A stretch of 64,000 nucleotides of DNA, taken from positions 32,554 to 96,553 of the forward strand of contig DATJLK010000098.1 in the NCBI GenBank assembly GCA_035509615.1, in the 5' to 3' direction. The DNA comes from AP-15 sp035509615 (GTDB lineage Bacteria; Pseudomonadota; Alphaproteobacteria; ATCC43930; CGMCC-115725). Shown here in pieces: positions 46,252 to 54,651 of the stretch. The notes under the pieces are model-generated. The model worked only from the letters and a program-made list of their open reading frames with translations. It made no database searches and was not told the DNA's origin. The translations under genes and the position numbers were made by a program. Position 1 is the first letter of the stretch; the number at the start of each line of letters is the position of its first letter.

Positions 46252-47013
46252 ATGCCGTTTTATCAAAAGGGCGACGTCCGCATCCGCTACGAGGAGACCG
46301 GTTCGGGCTTCCCGCTCCTGGTCACTCCCGGCGGCGGGTTGAACTCGCGGGTCAGCAATTGGCCGACCGCGGTGATCAACGCGATGGAGGAGTTCAAAAA
46401 CGACTTCCGCTGCATCACGATGGACCAGCGCAACGCCAATGGTGGTGAATCGACCGGGCCGATCCCGACCGGCGACCCATGGGATGCGTTCGCCGACGAT
46501 CAGCTGGGTCTGATGGACCATCTCGGCATCCGCGAATTCTTTTATATGGGCTATTGTATCGGCGGCTGCTTTGCCGGGAAGCTGCTGCAACGCGCGCCGC
46601 AGCGCGTTGTCGCCGCGGTGTTCTGCCAGACCGTCGGCCACCGGCCGGAACTCCCGGACCACATGTACAATTCCGGCAAGGATGTCTGGGCGCCCGAACT
46701 GCTGCCGCGTCGGCCCGATTTGACGATGGCGCAGGTGGAGTCGTACTTGCACAACCTGTATCGCGTGAACCCCGATTTCTTGTACAGCGTGTCACGCGAC
46801 TTTATTCGCAATTGCCGCACACCGATCCTGGTCCTGCCGGACGACACCCCGGGGCACCCGTTGCAGACCTCGATCGATGTCGCCTCGCTGGCGCCGAACG
46901 CCGAGATCACGGTGTTCCCATGGCGCGAACCCGAGGATCTGCGACAGCGCACGATCAATCGCGTGCGCAATTTCCTCAAGTCGCACATCCCGATGCGCGC
47001 TGCCGCCCAATAG
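46252..47013 (+). CDS. Alpha/beta hydrolase with Cys nucleophile, paralogue 2
   Basis: 253 residues, same length as the preceding gene and nearly identical over the first 130 residues, including Cys102 in GYCIGG. Divergence is concentrated in the cap-like region (about residues 145-185: HMYNSGKDVWAPELLPRRPDLTMAQVES). This is a tandem gene duplication in which the lid has changed and the core is kept, which suggests a different substrate. The late His is again replaced (FPWREPEDL). GGGAGAG lies upstream of the ATG. Confidence 0.85.
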   Translation: MPFYQKGDVRIRYEETGSGFPLLVTPGGGLNSRVSNWPTAVINAMEEFKNDFRCITMDQRNANGGESTGPIPTGDPWDAFADDQLGLMDHLGIREFFYMGYCIGGCFAGKLLQRAPQRVVAAVFCQTVGHRPELPDHMYNSGKDVWAPELLPRRPDLTMAQVESYLHNLYRVNPDFLYSVSRDFIRNCRTPILVLPDDTPGHPLQTSIDVASLAPNAEITVFPWREPEDLRQRTINRVRNFLKSHIPMRAAAQ

Positions 47014-47019
47014 GGGGAC

Positions 47020-47105
47020 GTAGCCCGTAGGGCGGGTGGGCGGAAGCGTATTCCGGCATCGGGTGCCGAAATGCGCTCCGCGTTCCGTCCTGCAATCGCG
47101 AGCGA
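47020..47105. repeat. Palindromic intergenic element between convergent genes
   Basis: An imperfect inverted repeat: GCGGAAGCGTATTCCGGCAT near 47030 and a near-complement GTGCCGAAATGCGCTCCGCG near 47060. It resembles interspersed palindromes of rhizobial genomes. It may act as a terminator for both convergent genes. Confidence 0.5.
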
Positions 47106-47108
47106 CTG

Positions 47109-48731
47109 CTACGCCGCCAATTTTTGACGCGCCGAGCTTTTGATCATGGCAGCACCCTTTTCGGCGATCATGATCGTCGGCGCGTTGGTGTTGGTCGAGG
47201 TCACCGCCGGCATCACCGAGGCGTCGATGACCCGCAGCCCGTCGATCCCGTGCACCCGCAGCTCATTGTCGACCACACTCAGCGGGTGCTGCCCCATCAT
47301 GCAGGTGCAGCTCGCGTGATAACAGGTGCCGCCCATGCGCCGGGCGTAGTCGAGCAATTCGTCATCGCTCTGGAGATCGCGGCCCGGCAAAGTTTCCTCG
47401 CGGACAAACCGCTGCAGCGCCGGGGCAGCGAATATTCGCCGGGCAAACCGCAGCCCGCCGATGATCGCACGCCGGTCGGCTTCCTCCGACAGGTAGCGCG
47501 GGTTGATCGCCGGCGCCTCACCGGGCCGGTTCGATTTGGCTTCGACATAGCCGCGCGACAATGGCCGCATCTGCCAGGCGCCGGCGCTGAGCCCAGGTGT
47601 GTCCTCGAGCTCGCCGATCTGGCCGTTCTTGAAGCTGCCAGGTGCGAATGTGCATTGCACATCGGGGGTCGCCGATTCCTCCAGCACCTTGACCGAGGCG
47701 GCGACGATCGATGGGCTATAAGTCAGCATGCCTTTGCCGGTAACGAGCCAGCGCACCACCTCGCCGGCCAGCGGCAGGCCGCGCGAGCGCTCGTTGGCGG
47801 TCTGGGCGCCGACCACCGGATAGGAGACCCGCGCGACATAATGGTCCTGCATGTTCTTGCCGACGCCGCGCAATTCATGCACGACCGGCGCGCCGATCCG
47901 CGCCAGATGCTCGGGGTCCCCGACACCCGACAATTGCAGCAAGTGCGGCGAGCCGATCGCCCCGGCTGACAGAATGACTTCGCGGGCCGCATCGGCCCGC
48001 TCGATCGCGGCCCCGGACCCGCCGCGCGAGAACTCGATGCTGGTGGCCCGCTTGCCATCGAACAGAATGCGGTGAACGAGCGCGTTGGTGACGAGTTGCA
48101 GGTTCGCCCGCTTCAATGCCGGGCGCAGATAGGTGCGCGCGGTGCTGGCGCGGCGACGGCCGCCGCGGGTCTGCTGGCACCAGCCGATGCAGTCGCCGGC
48201 ACCCGGCGGCAGGTCGTTGATATCGTCGCGATATTCGAGCCCGATTTCCTTGCCGGCTTCGAGCACGCTCGCACAGATCGCCGGCCGATCAGTCTTTGAA
48301 GTGAAAAGGGGCCCGTCCTTGCCGCGCACCGCACTCGCTTCGCCCTCCCAGCGTTCGGCGCTGCGGAAGAACGGCAAGCAATCATCCCACGACCAGCCGC
48401 GATTGCCGAGTTGCGCCCAATGGTCGTAATCCTCCGGTTGGCCGCGGATATAGATCATTCCGTTGATCGATGACGAGCCGCCAATGACCCGCCCGCGGGT
48501 GTAGACGATGGCGCGCCCGTTGGTGCCGGGATCGGGCTCGGCGCGGAATTTCCACGTCAATGTGTCGTGGTCGAGCATCTTGAAGAACCCGGCCGGGACG
48601 TGGATGAGCGGGTTCCAATCGCGCCCGCCGGCCTCGATCAGCAGGACTCTGGTTTGGGGCTCCTCGGTCAGCCGGTTGGCCAGCACGCAGCCAGCCGAGC
48701 CCGCGCCAACGATGATGTAATCCGCCTGCAT
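47109..48731 (-). CDS. GMC family oxidoreductase (choline/alcohol dehydrogenase type)
   Basis: 540 residues, full GMC length. FAD-binding YIIVGAGSAGCVLANRL at the N-terminus, the GMC signature region GGSSSINGMIYIRGQPEDYDHW near residue 85, ILSAGAIGSPHLLQLSGVG near 260, and the C-terminal active site GGTCYHASCTCMMG with NTNAPTIMIAEKGA (His then Asn). Oxidises an alcohol to an aldehyde with FAD. AGGAGGG precedes the ATG at 48731. It is sandwiched between paralogue pair 1/2 and paralogue 3 of the Cys-type hydrolases, so alcohol oxidation and hydrolysis may serve one pathway. Confidence 0.93.
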   Translation of the reverse strand: MQADYIIVGAGSAGCVLANRLTEEPQTRVLLIEAGGRDWNPLIHVPAGFFKMLDHDTLTWKFRAEPDPGTNGRAIVYTRGRVIGGSSSINGMIYIRGQPEDYDHWAQLGNRGWSWDDCLPFFRSAERWEGEASAVRGKDGPLFTSKTDRPAICASVLEAGKEIGLEYRDDINDLPPGAGDCIGWCQQTRGGRRRASTARTYLRPALKRANLQLVTNALVHRILFDGKRATSIEFSRGGSGAAIERADAAREVILSAGAIGSPHLLQLSGVGDPEHLARIGAPVVHELRGVGKNMQDHYVARVSYPVVGAQTANERSRGLPLAGEVVRWLVTGKGMLTYSPSIVAASVKVLEESATPDVQCTFAPGSFKNGQIGELEDTPGLSAGAWQMRPLSRGYVEAKSNRPGEAPAINPRYLSEEADRRAIIGGLRFARRIFAAPALQRFVREETLPGRDLQSDDELLDYARRMGGTCYHASCTCMMGQHPLSVVDNELRVHGIDGLRVIDASVMPAVTSTNTNAPTIMIAEKGAAMIKSSARQKLAA

Positions 48732-48960
48732 ATTCCGCCCTCCTGCCGCGCGCCCGGCTCACCCGCCGGACGGCTTGCCGAATTCTTGGTTCGCGCGCAC
48801 AGTCTAACCCATCGCGGGCGGACTTAAAGACGCCCGTCAGCCGATGGCCCAGACGACACAACAGCTTCGATCCCCGAACGGGGTTGAGCCGGCCCGAAAA
48901 TTGGGCTGAACTCTTGGACCGAACAACGTGCCGACCACCACACCAGCGAGGAGAAACTCG

Positions 48961-49704
48961 ATGCCATTTTACGAAAAAGGCGATGTCCGTATTCATTACG
49001 AAGAAGTCGGCTCCGGCTTTCCGTTGCTGGTCATCCCCGGCGGCGGGCTGAACTCGACGGTTGCCGGTCTGGCCAACCACCCGTTCAACCCGATGGACGA
49101 GTTCAACAACGAGTACCGGGTGGTCTCGGCGGATTTGCGCAACGCCAATGGCGGCCAGTCCACCGGCCCGCTGGCGATCGACCGGCCGTGGGACGCCTAC
49201 ACCGATGATCAGCTCGGGGTCCTGGATCATCTCGGCATCGGCGAGTTCATGGTGCTTGGCTTTTGCATCGGCGGTCCGTTTATCTGGAACATGCTGAAGC
49301 GGGCGCGCGGCCGGATCGTCGCCGCCGTGTTGGCGCAGCCCAGCGGCTTCCGGCCGGAGATGCCCGATCTTTTCTACCAGAACAACATCAAGGGCTGGGG
49401 TCCGGCATTGTGCGAGCGCCGGCCCGACATCACAATGGCGATGGTCGACGCCTTTTTGAACAAGATGTACCGCGCCAACGCGGATTTCGTCTTTACCGTG
49501 ACGCGCGATTTCGTCCGCGATTGCCGCACGCCGATCCTGGTCCTGCCGGATGATGTCCCGGCCCATCCTTACGCTGTTGCGATGGAGAGCGCGTTGCTGG
49601 CACCCAACGCGCAAGTGAGCCTCTACCCGTGGAAAGACACCAAGGACAAGATTCCGCTCGCGGTGCGCCATATCCGCACCTTCCTCAAGGCGAACAAACC
49701 ATAA
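48961..49704 (+). CDS. Alpha/beta hydrolase with Cys nucleophile, paralogue 3
   Basis: 247 residues. Begins MPFYEKGDVRIHYEEVGSGF and shares the layout of the two upstream copies: IPGGGLNS, RNANGGQSTGP, DDQLGVLDHLGI, Cys elbow GFCIGGP near residue 102, and VLPDDVPAHP. It is more diverged than the tandem pair. The late His is missing here too (LYPWKDTKDK). The cap differs again (FYQNNIKGWGPALCERRPDITMAMVD). Start supported by GAGGAG. It is divergent from the GMC oxidoreductase gene across 229 bases. Confidence 0.85.
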   Translation: MPFYEKGDVRIHYEEVGSGFPLLVIPGGGLNSTVAGLANHPFNPMDEFNNEYRVVSADLRNANGGQSTGPLAIDRPWDAYTDDQLGVLDHLGIGEFMVLGFCIGGPFIWNMLKRARGRIVAAVLAQPSGFRPEMPDLFYQNNIKGWGPALCERRPDITMAMVDAFLNKMYRANADFVFTVTRDFVRDCRTPILVLPDDVPAHPYAVAMESALLAPNAQVSLYPWKDTKDKIPLAVRHIRTFLKANKP

Positions 49705-49740
49705 CGGCAGCCGCAATCGAAAGCACTGCCCCGTTTTATC

Positions 49741-49812
49741 GAGTTGCGTCGCTACGCTCGCAATGACGCCGGAAAATTGCTGTCATTGCGAGGAGCGGAG
49801 CGACGAAGCAAT
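49741..49812. repeat. Interspersed palindromic repeat
   Basis: TTGCGTCGCTACGCTCGCAATGAC-type left arm (49744-49767) and the complementary arm with GTCATTGCGAGGAGC (49782-49811), imperfect stem of about 24 bp. This is the well-known motif of intergenic repeats in Bradyrhizobium-like and other proteobacterial genomes. It lies between paralogue 3 and the Ddn-like gene. Confidence 0.75.
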
Positions 49813-49881
49813 CCGGCGATGACGAGCGACAGCGAGAACCATCTATCCGAGCCGTACCAGGCGCTTAGAGGAGTGTAAGGG

Positions 49882-50343
49882 ATGACCGAGGCCAAGCTGG
49901 CTCCCAACCTTCCCAACTGGATGGTGGAGCATGCGAACCGTTATCTGTCGAGCGGCGGCACCGACGGGCACCTGTTCAAGCCGACCCAACCGGGCCGGCC
50001 GGACATAACCGTACCGTCGCTGTTGCTGACGACAACCGGCCGGAAATCGGGAGAAAAGTTCATCTTCCCGCTGTACTATGGAAAAGCTGGCGACAGTTAT
50101 TTCGTCGTCGCCTCAAAAGGTGGGGCGCCGCAACATCCCGGCTGGTACCGCAACCTCCTCGCCAACCCCGAGGTCGAGGTCCAGGTCGGGACCGCGCAGA
50201 TCAAGGCGCGAGCCCGGACCGCAACCGGCGAGGAGCGCGCCCGGCTGTGGGAAAAGGCGTTGGAATTCTGGCCGCCCTATGCCGATTACCAGAAGAAGAC
50301 CGAGCGCGAGATCCCGGTCGTCGTGCTCGACCCGGTTCGCTGA
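49882..50343 (+). CDS. Deazaflavin (F420)-dependent nitroreductase family protein (Ddn-like)
   Basis: 153 residues. DUF385/Ddn signature: LLLTTTGRKSGEKFIFPLYYG, then VVASKGGAPQHPGWYRNLLANPEVEVQVG, ending EIPVVVLDPVR. In mycobacteria these split-barrel proteins use F420H2 to reduce quinones or nitro compounds. Alphaproteobacterial members may use F420 or a flavin. Cytoplasmic or membrane-peripheral. No F420-biosynthesis gene is in the window. It may be functionally linked to the neighbouring oxidoreductases. Confidence 0.87.
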   Translation: MTEAKLAPNLPNWMVEHANRYLSSGGTDGHLFKPTQPGRPDITVPSLLLTTTGRKSGEKFIFPLYYGKAGDSYFVVASKGGAPQHPGWYRNLLANPEVEVQVGTAQIKARARTATGEERARLWEKALEFWPPYADYQKKTEREIPVVVLDPVR

Positions 50344-50516
50344 CAGCGACGCCGCCGCCAAGCTCCCCCGGCCATTCGCCGCCCGGAGAAGCCGCAAAGA
50401 CGATCCGCTGGTCGTGCTGCGCTCGCGATGGGTGCGGCATCTTCTAAGCCGCCCGACAAGGTAGCATATAACCCGACGAGTGGACGCCGAGACGGCGTTG
50501 CTTGAGGGAACGCGGC

Positions 50517-51710
50517 ATGCAGTTTTCATCACGTGTCGAAAGGCTTAGCGGGCCGGGGACCGGCGCCTGGAGCATCCAGCAGGAAGCCTCTCTGCTGCGC
50601 GACAGCGGCCACGACGTGATCTCGTTGACGGTCGGCGATCCCGATCAACCGACTCCGGCGCCGGTGGTCGAGGCGACAATTGACGCGTTGCGTCGGGGGC
50701 GGACCGGTTACGCCCCGACGGTTGGTTATCCGCAATTGCGTGCGGCGATTGCAGCTCGCTTCGTCCACCGCAGCGGCCGACCCTGCACCGCCGAGAATGT
50801 GACGGTGACGCCAGGCGCTCAGGGTGGCCTTTACTGCGCCCTGCAATGTGTCGTCGGCCCCGGCGACGAGGTCATCGTCCCCGAGCCGGTCTACGCCACT
50901 TATCAAGGGGTGGCCGCCGCCAGCGGGGCTGAGCTGGTGATGGTGCCGCTATCGGCCGAACGTGGTTTTCACCCCGATCTCGACAGCATCGCCGGGGCGG
51001 TGACCCCGCGCACGCGCGCCGTCTGGATCAATAGCCCGCACAACCCGACCGGGGCGGTCTTTACCACCGAGGAGATCGCCGGGATCGCCGAAATCTGCCG
51101 TCGGCATGATCTCTGGCTGGTCTCTGACGAGGTCTATGAGGATCTGGCCTTTACCCGACCGCATCTGAGCCCGTGGTCGTTGCCGGCCATGGCGGAACGC
51201 ACGATTGTCGTCTCCAGCCTGTCAAAATCGCATGCGATGCCGGGCTTTCGCCTCGGTTGGATCATCGGGCCGCCGGCCCTCGGTCGGCATCTCTTCGCGC
51301 TGTTGCTGTCGATGACCTATGGCAGTCCGCCCTTCATCCAGCTTGGTGCTCTGGCAGCACTCGGCGGCGAATTACCCGAGGTTGCGGCGTTGCGCGCAGA
51401 CTATCGCCGACGCGCGGCACTGATGTCGGGCATTCTCGCCGCTGCTCCCAATTGCCGGCCAATCCCGCCGGAGGGAGGCATGTTTGTGCTCCTCGATATT
51501 CGCGGCACCGGGATGGCGGCGCAGCAATTCGCGAAACTGCTGCTTGAACGCGAAGATGTCGCGGTGTTGCCGTGCGACGCGTTCGGGCCAAGTGCCGCGG
51601 GGCATCTGCGGATCTCGTTGACCGAGCCCGATGAGCGTCTGGCCGAGGCCGGCCGCCGTATTGTCCGCTGCGCCGAGGCGCTTGCGCGCGGTGAAGCGGT
51701 TTCGGGATGA
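50517..51710 (+). CDS. Class I/II PLP-dependent aminotransferase
   Basis: 397 residues from the ATG at 50517 (GAGGGAA seven bases upstream). Fold type I: LTVGDPDQPTP near residue 40, TPGAQGGLYCAL, Asn in INSPHNPTGAVF, SDEVYEDL, and the PLP lysine in SSLSKSHAMPGFRLGW near residue 235; late Arg in HLRISL. Aspartate/aromatic aminotransferase-like (AspC/PatA subgroup); amino-acid specificity not decided. Cytoplasmic. It is unlinked to an obvious amino-acid pathway, so it could act in the catabolic set here. Confidence 0.9.
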   Translation: MQFSSRVERLSGPGTGAWSIQQEASLLRDSGHDVISLTVGDPDQPTPAPVVEATIDALRRGRTGYAPTVGYPQLRAAIAARFVHRSGRPCTAENVTVTPGAQGGLYCALQCVVGPGDEVIVPEPVYATYQGVAAASGAELVMVPLSAERGFHPDLDSIAGAVTPRTRAVWINSPHNPTGAVFTTEEIAGIAEICRRHDLWLVSDEVYEDLAFTRPHLSPWSLPAMAERTIVVSSLSKSHAMPGFRLGWIIGPPALGRHLFALLLSMTYGSPPFIQLGALAALGGELPEVAALRADYRRRAALMSGILAAAPNCRPIPPEGGMFVLLDIRGTGMAAQQFAKLLLEREDVAVLPCDAFGPSAAGHLRISLTEPDERLAEAGRRIVRCAEALARGEAVSG

Positions 51711-52099
51711 GCTGCTGAAATGGCTGCTGACTGAAATTTCGCGCGCAGACGCACACCATTCCTAAAGCAGATCCGAGCACACTACTCAATGACCGGCGTT
51801 CGGCGGCGGAAATCGCGGGTCTTGGTGTTTCAGACTAGAGGTGGAATTGGTGTGATCAAAACAGCGCGGTCAAAAAAGCCTCGCTGATCATGACGATACG
51901 GCATCCTCCGCTCCGACGCCCAGCAAGATCCGAAGCCCAGCAAGATCCGGTGATCGATCCGATCGCCGCCTCCGATGGTCAGGGAGGGCGAAGCTGGCGA
52001 GAAACCTGCCTCCGCCACGCGCGGAACGCGCTTCGATATGTACTGTTCACCTGGGGAGGCGGCGCTGTGCCGCCGTCTTGTGCGATTCAGGAGATGACG
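51711..52099. other. Intergenic region with a 17-bp tandem duplication
   Basis: About 390 bases, no gene seen. GCCCAGCAAGATCCG occurs at 51918 and again at 51935 (17-bp period). Confidence 0.5.
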
Positions 52100-52477
52100 A
52101 TGCCAACAAAGTTCAAGATCTTTGCGATCGCCGCCGCTCTGGCGGCCGGCACGTCGACTGCGGCGATGGCGCAATATGCCTGTCCGCCGGGATACACCTA
52201 TTACGGCGGCGCCTGCCAGCCGGTTGCGGCGCCGGCACCGGCGTATCCGTCAGGTCCGTTGTCGGGTGCTGCGGCCGGGGCGGCGCAAGGAGAAGCAAAT
52301 GGGGCCGCCGCCGGCGGTCCGGTCGGTGCAATCATCGGCGGCGCGCTTGGCACCGCTACCGGTGCGGTCGCCGGCACCGCCAACGCCGTCACCGGAGCGG
52401 TTACACCGCCGCCAGCCTGCGGCGCGGGGTACACCTATTACAATGGCGGCTGCTATCCGGCTCCCTACTACAGGTAG
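52100..52477 (+). CDS. Small secreted glycine-rich protein
   Basis: 125 residues from the ATG at 52100, chosen because AGGAG is six bases upstream; an in-frame ATG lies at 52094. Signal peptide KFKIFAIAAALAAGTSTAAMA, then a Cys-containing unit CPPGYTYYGGACQP. A glycine-zipper-like central stretch follows (GAAAGGPVGAIIGGALGTATGAVAG), then a second unit CGAGYTYYNGGCYPA. The two units are internal repeats, each probably a disulfide loop. Periplasmic or outer-membrane associated; function unknown. A 22-bp DNA duplication overlaps the stop codon. Confidence 0.8.
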   Translation: MPTKFKIFAIAAALAAGTSTAAMAQYACPPGYTYYGGACQPVAAPAPAYPSGPLSGAAAGAAQGEANGAAAGGPVGAIIGGALGTATGAVAGTANAVTGAVTPPPACGAGYTYYNGGCYPAPYYR

Positions 52478-52515
52478 CCTGAAACAGGTCTGGAGGTAGC
52501 CTGAAACAGGTCTGG
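52472..52515. repeat. Tandem 22-bp duplication overlapping a stop codon
   Basis: Two perfect 22-bp copies at 52472-52493 and 52494-52515, each beginning AGGTAGCCTGAAACAGG. The first includes the TAG of the glycine-rich protein gene. Confidence 0.93.
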
Positions 52516-52663
52516 CCGAACCGTGGCTGCCGCTGCGAACGGCAGAAGGGCCAGGATAGGGTGGTCGCATTCCTTTGGGGGATCGCATCACCCCGATCGA
52601 CCAAGCCCGCGGGGCCTTCTGCTCACGGACGATCGCCGGCGCGGAACCCCTAGCCCCCAACCC

Positions 52664-53848
52664 CTAGTAAGGCTCGCGCACAAAGATGAAAGTCGTGCCG
52701 GTCACGATCGGGGCGCTGGCGCCGACAAAGGAGACGTTGACGTCCTTGACCTGGCGGGATCCAGCCCGGCCCGAGGCCTGCAGCGCCCCTTCGATGATGT
52801 GCCACAGGCCGTGGATGCGTCCGGTGCCGAGGCTGCCGCCAAAGGTGTTGAGCGGCAACTGGCCGTCCAATTCGATGCGGCCATCCTGGATAAAATCGAG
52901 CGCCTCGCCCTCGCCGCAAAAACCATAGGATTCGAGGCCGTAGATGACCGAGGCCGAGAAGCCGTCATAAATTTGGGCGACGTCGACGTCCTTGGGCCCA
53001 AAGCCGGACCGTTCCCAGGTCAGTTTGGCGGAGCTGCTGCCGCCTTCCATATAGCTTGACAGGCTGCCGATCCGGCCCGCCACCTCGAAATGCAGCCGCT
53101 GGCCGTAGCCGGCAAGATAGGCCGGCCGGGGTTTCAGGTCGCGCGCCCGGTCGGCCGTGGTCAAGACGATCGCGACGGCACCCTGTACCGGAATATCGCA
53201 ATCGAAGAGGCAGAACGGATAAGCCACCATCCGCGAATTCAGATAATCCTCGCGCGACAGCGGCGTTCCATAGAAATAGGCATGCGGGTTGTGCTGCGTG
53301 TGGCGCCGCTGGGTGATGGCGAGGGTCGCCATCTTTTCGCGGCTCTGATTGTGGCGCTCGAGCCAACGGGTGTAGGCGACCGCCATGCCTTGCCCCGGCC
53401 CGCCAAAACCATAGGGTGCGGTAAACTGTGCTGCCCCCTGGGCGTAGGTGCCGGGCAGGTTCTGGTAGGTGCCGCGCGGATTGTGCATCGCCCGCCACAC
53501 CACCGCGTATTTGCACACTCCGGCCAGCAAAGCGTTGACCGCCTGCTGTACGGCACCGCCGATATTGGTCGTGCCGACCTGGATGTGCCAGCTGAGATTG
53601 GGCAATTTGAGCATTGCCATCATGCAGTTCACCGACACGATCGAGATGCCGTCGATCTCGGCATGCCCGGTTGCCGGCAGTTCCGGATAGGTCGCGAGAC
53701 CATCGATGTCGGACATCTGCAGTCCGCAATCGGCGACCGCTTCCTTGACGGCGACAAGCGCATGGGCGGCCAGCGGAAGCTCGGCCGAGCGCGTGACTTT
53801 GGAAAAGCCGACGCCGCTGACCGCGACCTTGCATCGATTCTCCCACAT
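52664..53848 (-). CDS. Thiolase-like acetyl-CoA acetyltransferase/lipid-transfer family protein
   Basis: 394 residues. Thiolase fold as in the SCP2-thiolase/lipid-transfer group: VAVSGVGFSKVTRS at the start, PDI-like DIDGLATYPEL, NIGGAVQQAVNALLAG, DVDVAQIYDGFSASVIYGLESYGFC, and the late GGSLGTGRIHGLWHIIEGALQ. The classical catalytic Cys of biosynthetic thiolases is not obvious, as is usual in proteins paired with a DUF35 partner. GAGGAGGAC precedes the ATG. The DUF35 gene lies 75 bases upstream on the same strand, so they probably form a complex acting on an acyl-CoA side chain, as in actinobacterial steroid degradation. Confidence 0.88.
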   Translation of the reverse strand: MWENRCKVAVSGVGFSKVTRSAELPLAAHALVAVKEAVADCGLQMSDIDGLATYPELPATGHAEIDGISIVSVNCMMAMLKLPNLSWHIQVGTTNIGGAVQQAVNALLAGVCKYAVVWRAMHNPRGTYQNLPGTYAQGAAQFTAPYGFGGPGQGMAVAYTRWLERHNQSREKMATLAITQRRHTQHNPHAYFYGTPLSREDYLNSRMVAYPFCLFDCDIPVQGAVAIVLTTADRARDLKPRPAYLAGYGQRLHFEVAGRIGSLSSYMEGGSSSAKLTWERSGFGPKDVDVAQIYDGFSASVIYGLESYGFCGEGEALDFIQDGRIELDGQLPLNTFGGSLGTGRIHGLWHIIEGALQASGRAGSRQVKDVNVSFVGASAPIVTGTTFIFVREPY

Positions 53849-53923
53849 CGAACTGTCCTCCTCACTGCGCCAGCCACCGGCGTGTCACCCCCAAGCCCAA
53901 ACTCCTCCACGCGTCGAAGAAGG

Positions 53924-54388
53924 TTAGGCCGGAGCCGAGATCACCGCCGAGCGCGCAAGGCGGAACTGCGGCAGGGTGATGTCGTCGTTGAGCTTTTCGA
54001 AAACGACCTCGACGCGCCGCCCGACCTTGGCTTCGACATACTCGGCTTCGAGGAGGTTGCCGGCGAGCAATGCCCCGGGCGCATCATCGAGCTCGACGAT
54101 GATGCTGGCATAAGGGACCGCCGCCGCAAAGCGCTTGTCACCGGTATGATACATGATCGTGTAGGCATAGATCGTTCCCGCTCCCTCGGCACCAGCGTGC
54201 CGCACGGGTTCGAATTTCAGATCAGTCGAGATGCATTTGACGCAGGTTGCATAGGGCGGGTGCTGGAAATGACCGCAACTCTGGCAGCGCTGCAATTCCA
54301 GGACGCCCCTCTTGGCGGCGTCCCAGAATGGTTTTGTCCACTCGTTTGGAACCGGAATCGGCCGGGTCACCTTGCTCCAGTCGCTCAT
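53924..54388 (-). CDS. DUF35/OB-fold protein with zinc ribbon (thiolase partner)
   Basis: 154 residues from the ATG at 54388. N-terminal rubredoxin-like zinc ribbon CQSCGHFQHPPYATCVKC (four cysteines), then an OB-fold domain (GAGTIYAYTIMYHTGDKRFAAAVPYASIIVELD, VGRRVEVVFEK). DUF35 proteins bind thiolase-like or MaoC-like partners and acyl-CoA. It is directly upstream of the thiolase-like gene on the same strand, the standard arrangement. Cytoplasmic. The start has an AGGCGAAAG-type site. Confidence 0.9.
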   Translation of the reverse strand: MSDWSKVTRPIPVPNEWTKPFWDAAKRGVLELQRCQSCGHFQHPPYATCVKCISTDLKFEPVRHAGAEGAGTIYAYTIMYHTGDKRFAAAVPYASIIVELDDAPGALLAGNLLEAEYVEAKVGRRVEVVFEKLNDDITLPQFRLARSAVISAPA

Positions 54389-54651
54389 TTGCTTTCGCCT
54401 GTGCTGCCTTTTTGAAGCGTCGGTGTCGGTCAGATTGCGTCGCCGCAACGCTTCTCACAAGCGACAAGATGGTTCAGGGCCGAGCTTCTGCTAAACCCTG
54501 GCTCGCCGGGCCTCTCGTGTTGTACGCACTCGACCGGAGCTTTTATATTGGCCGGCCGTCCTGAGCACACCGGCGCTAATCCGGAGTGAGATGACGCCCC
54601 GGTCGCTTGCGACACTTGTCGCGGCGCCGGTCCGGGGAGGGCCGGCGCAAG

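Noticed and set aside
45670..46752. 360-residue open frame on the minus strand with internal repeats
   Set aside because: The repeat only mirrors the tandem hydrolase duplication on the opposite strand.
48382..49716. 444-residue open frame on the minus strand
   Set aside because: Covers paralogue 3 antisense and runs into the GMC gene in another frame; both real genes are well supported.
53090..54415. 441-residue open frame on the plus strand
   Set aside because: Antisense to the thiolase and DUF35 genes, both clearly recognisable on the other strand.
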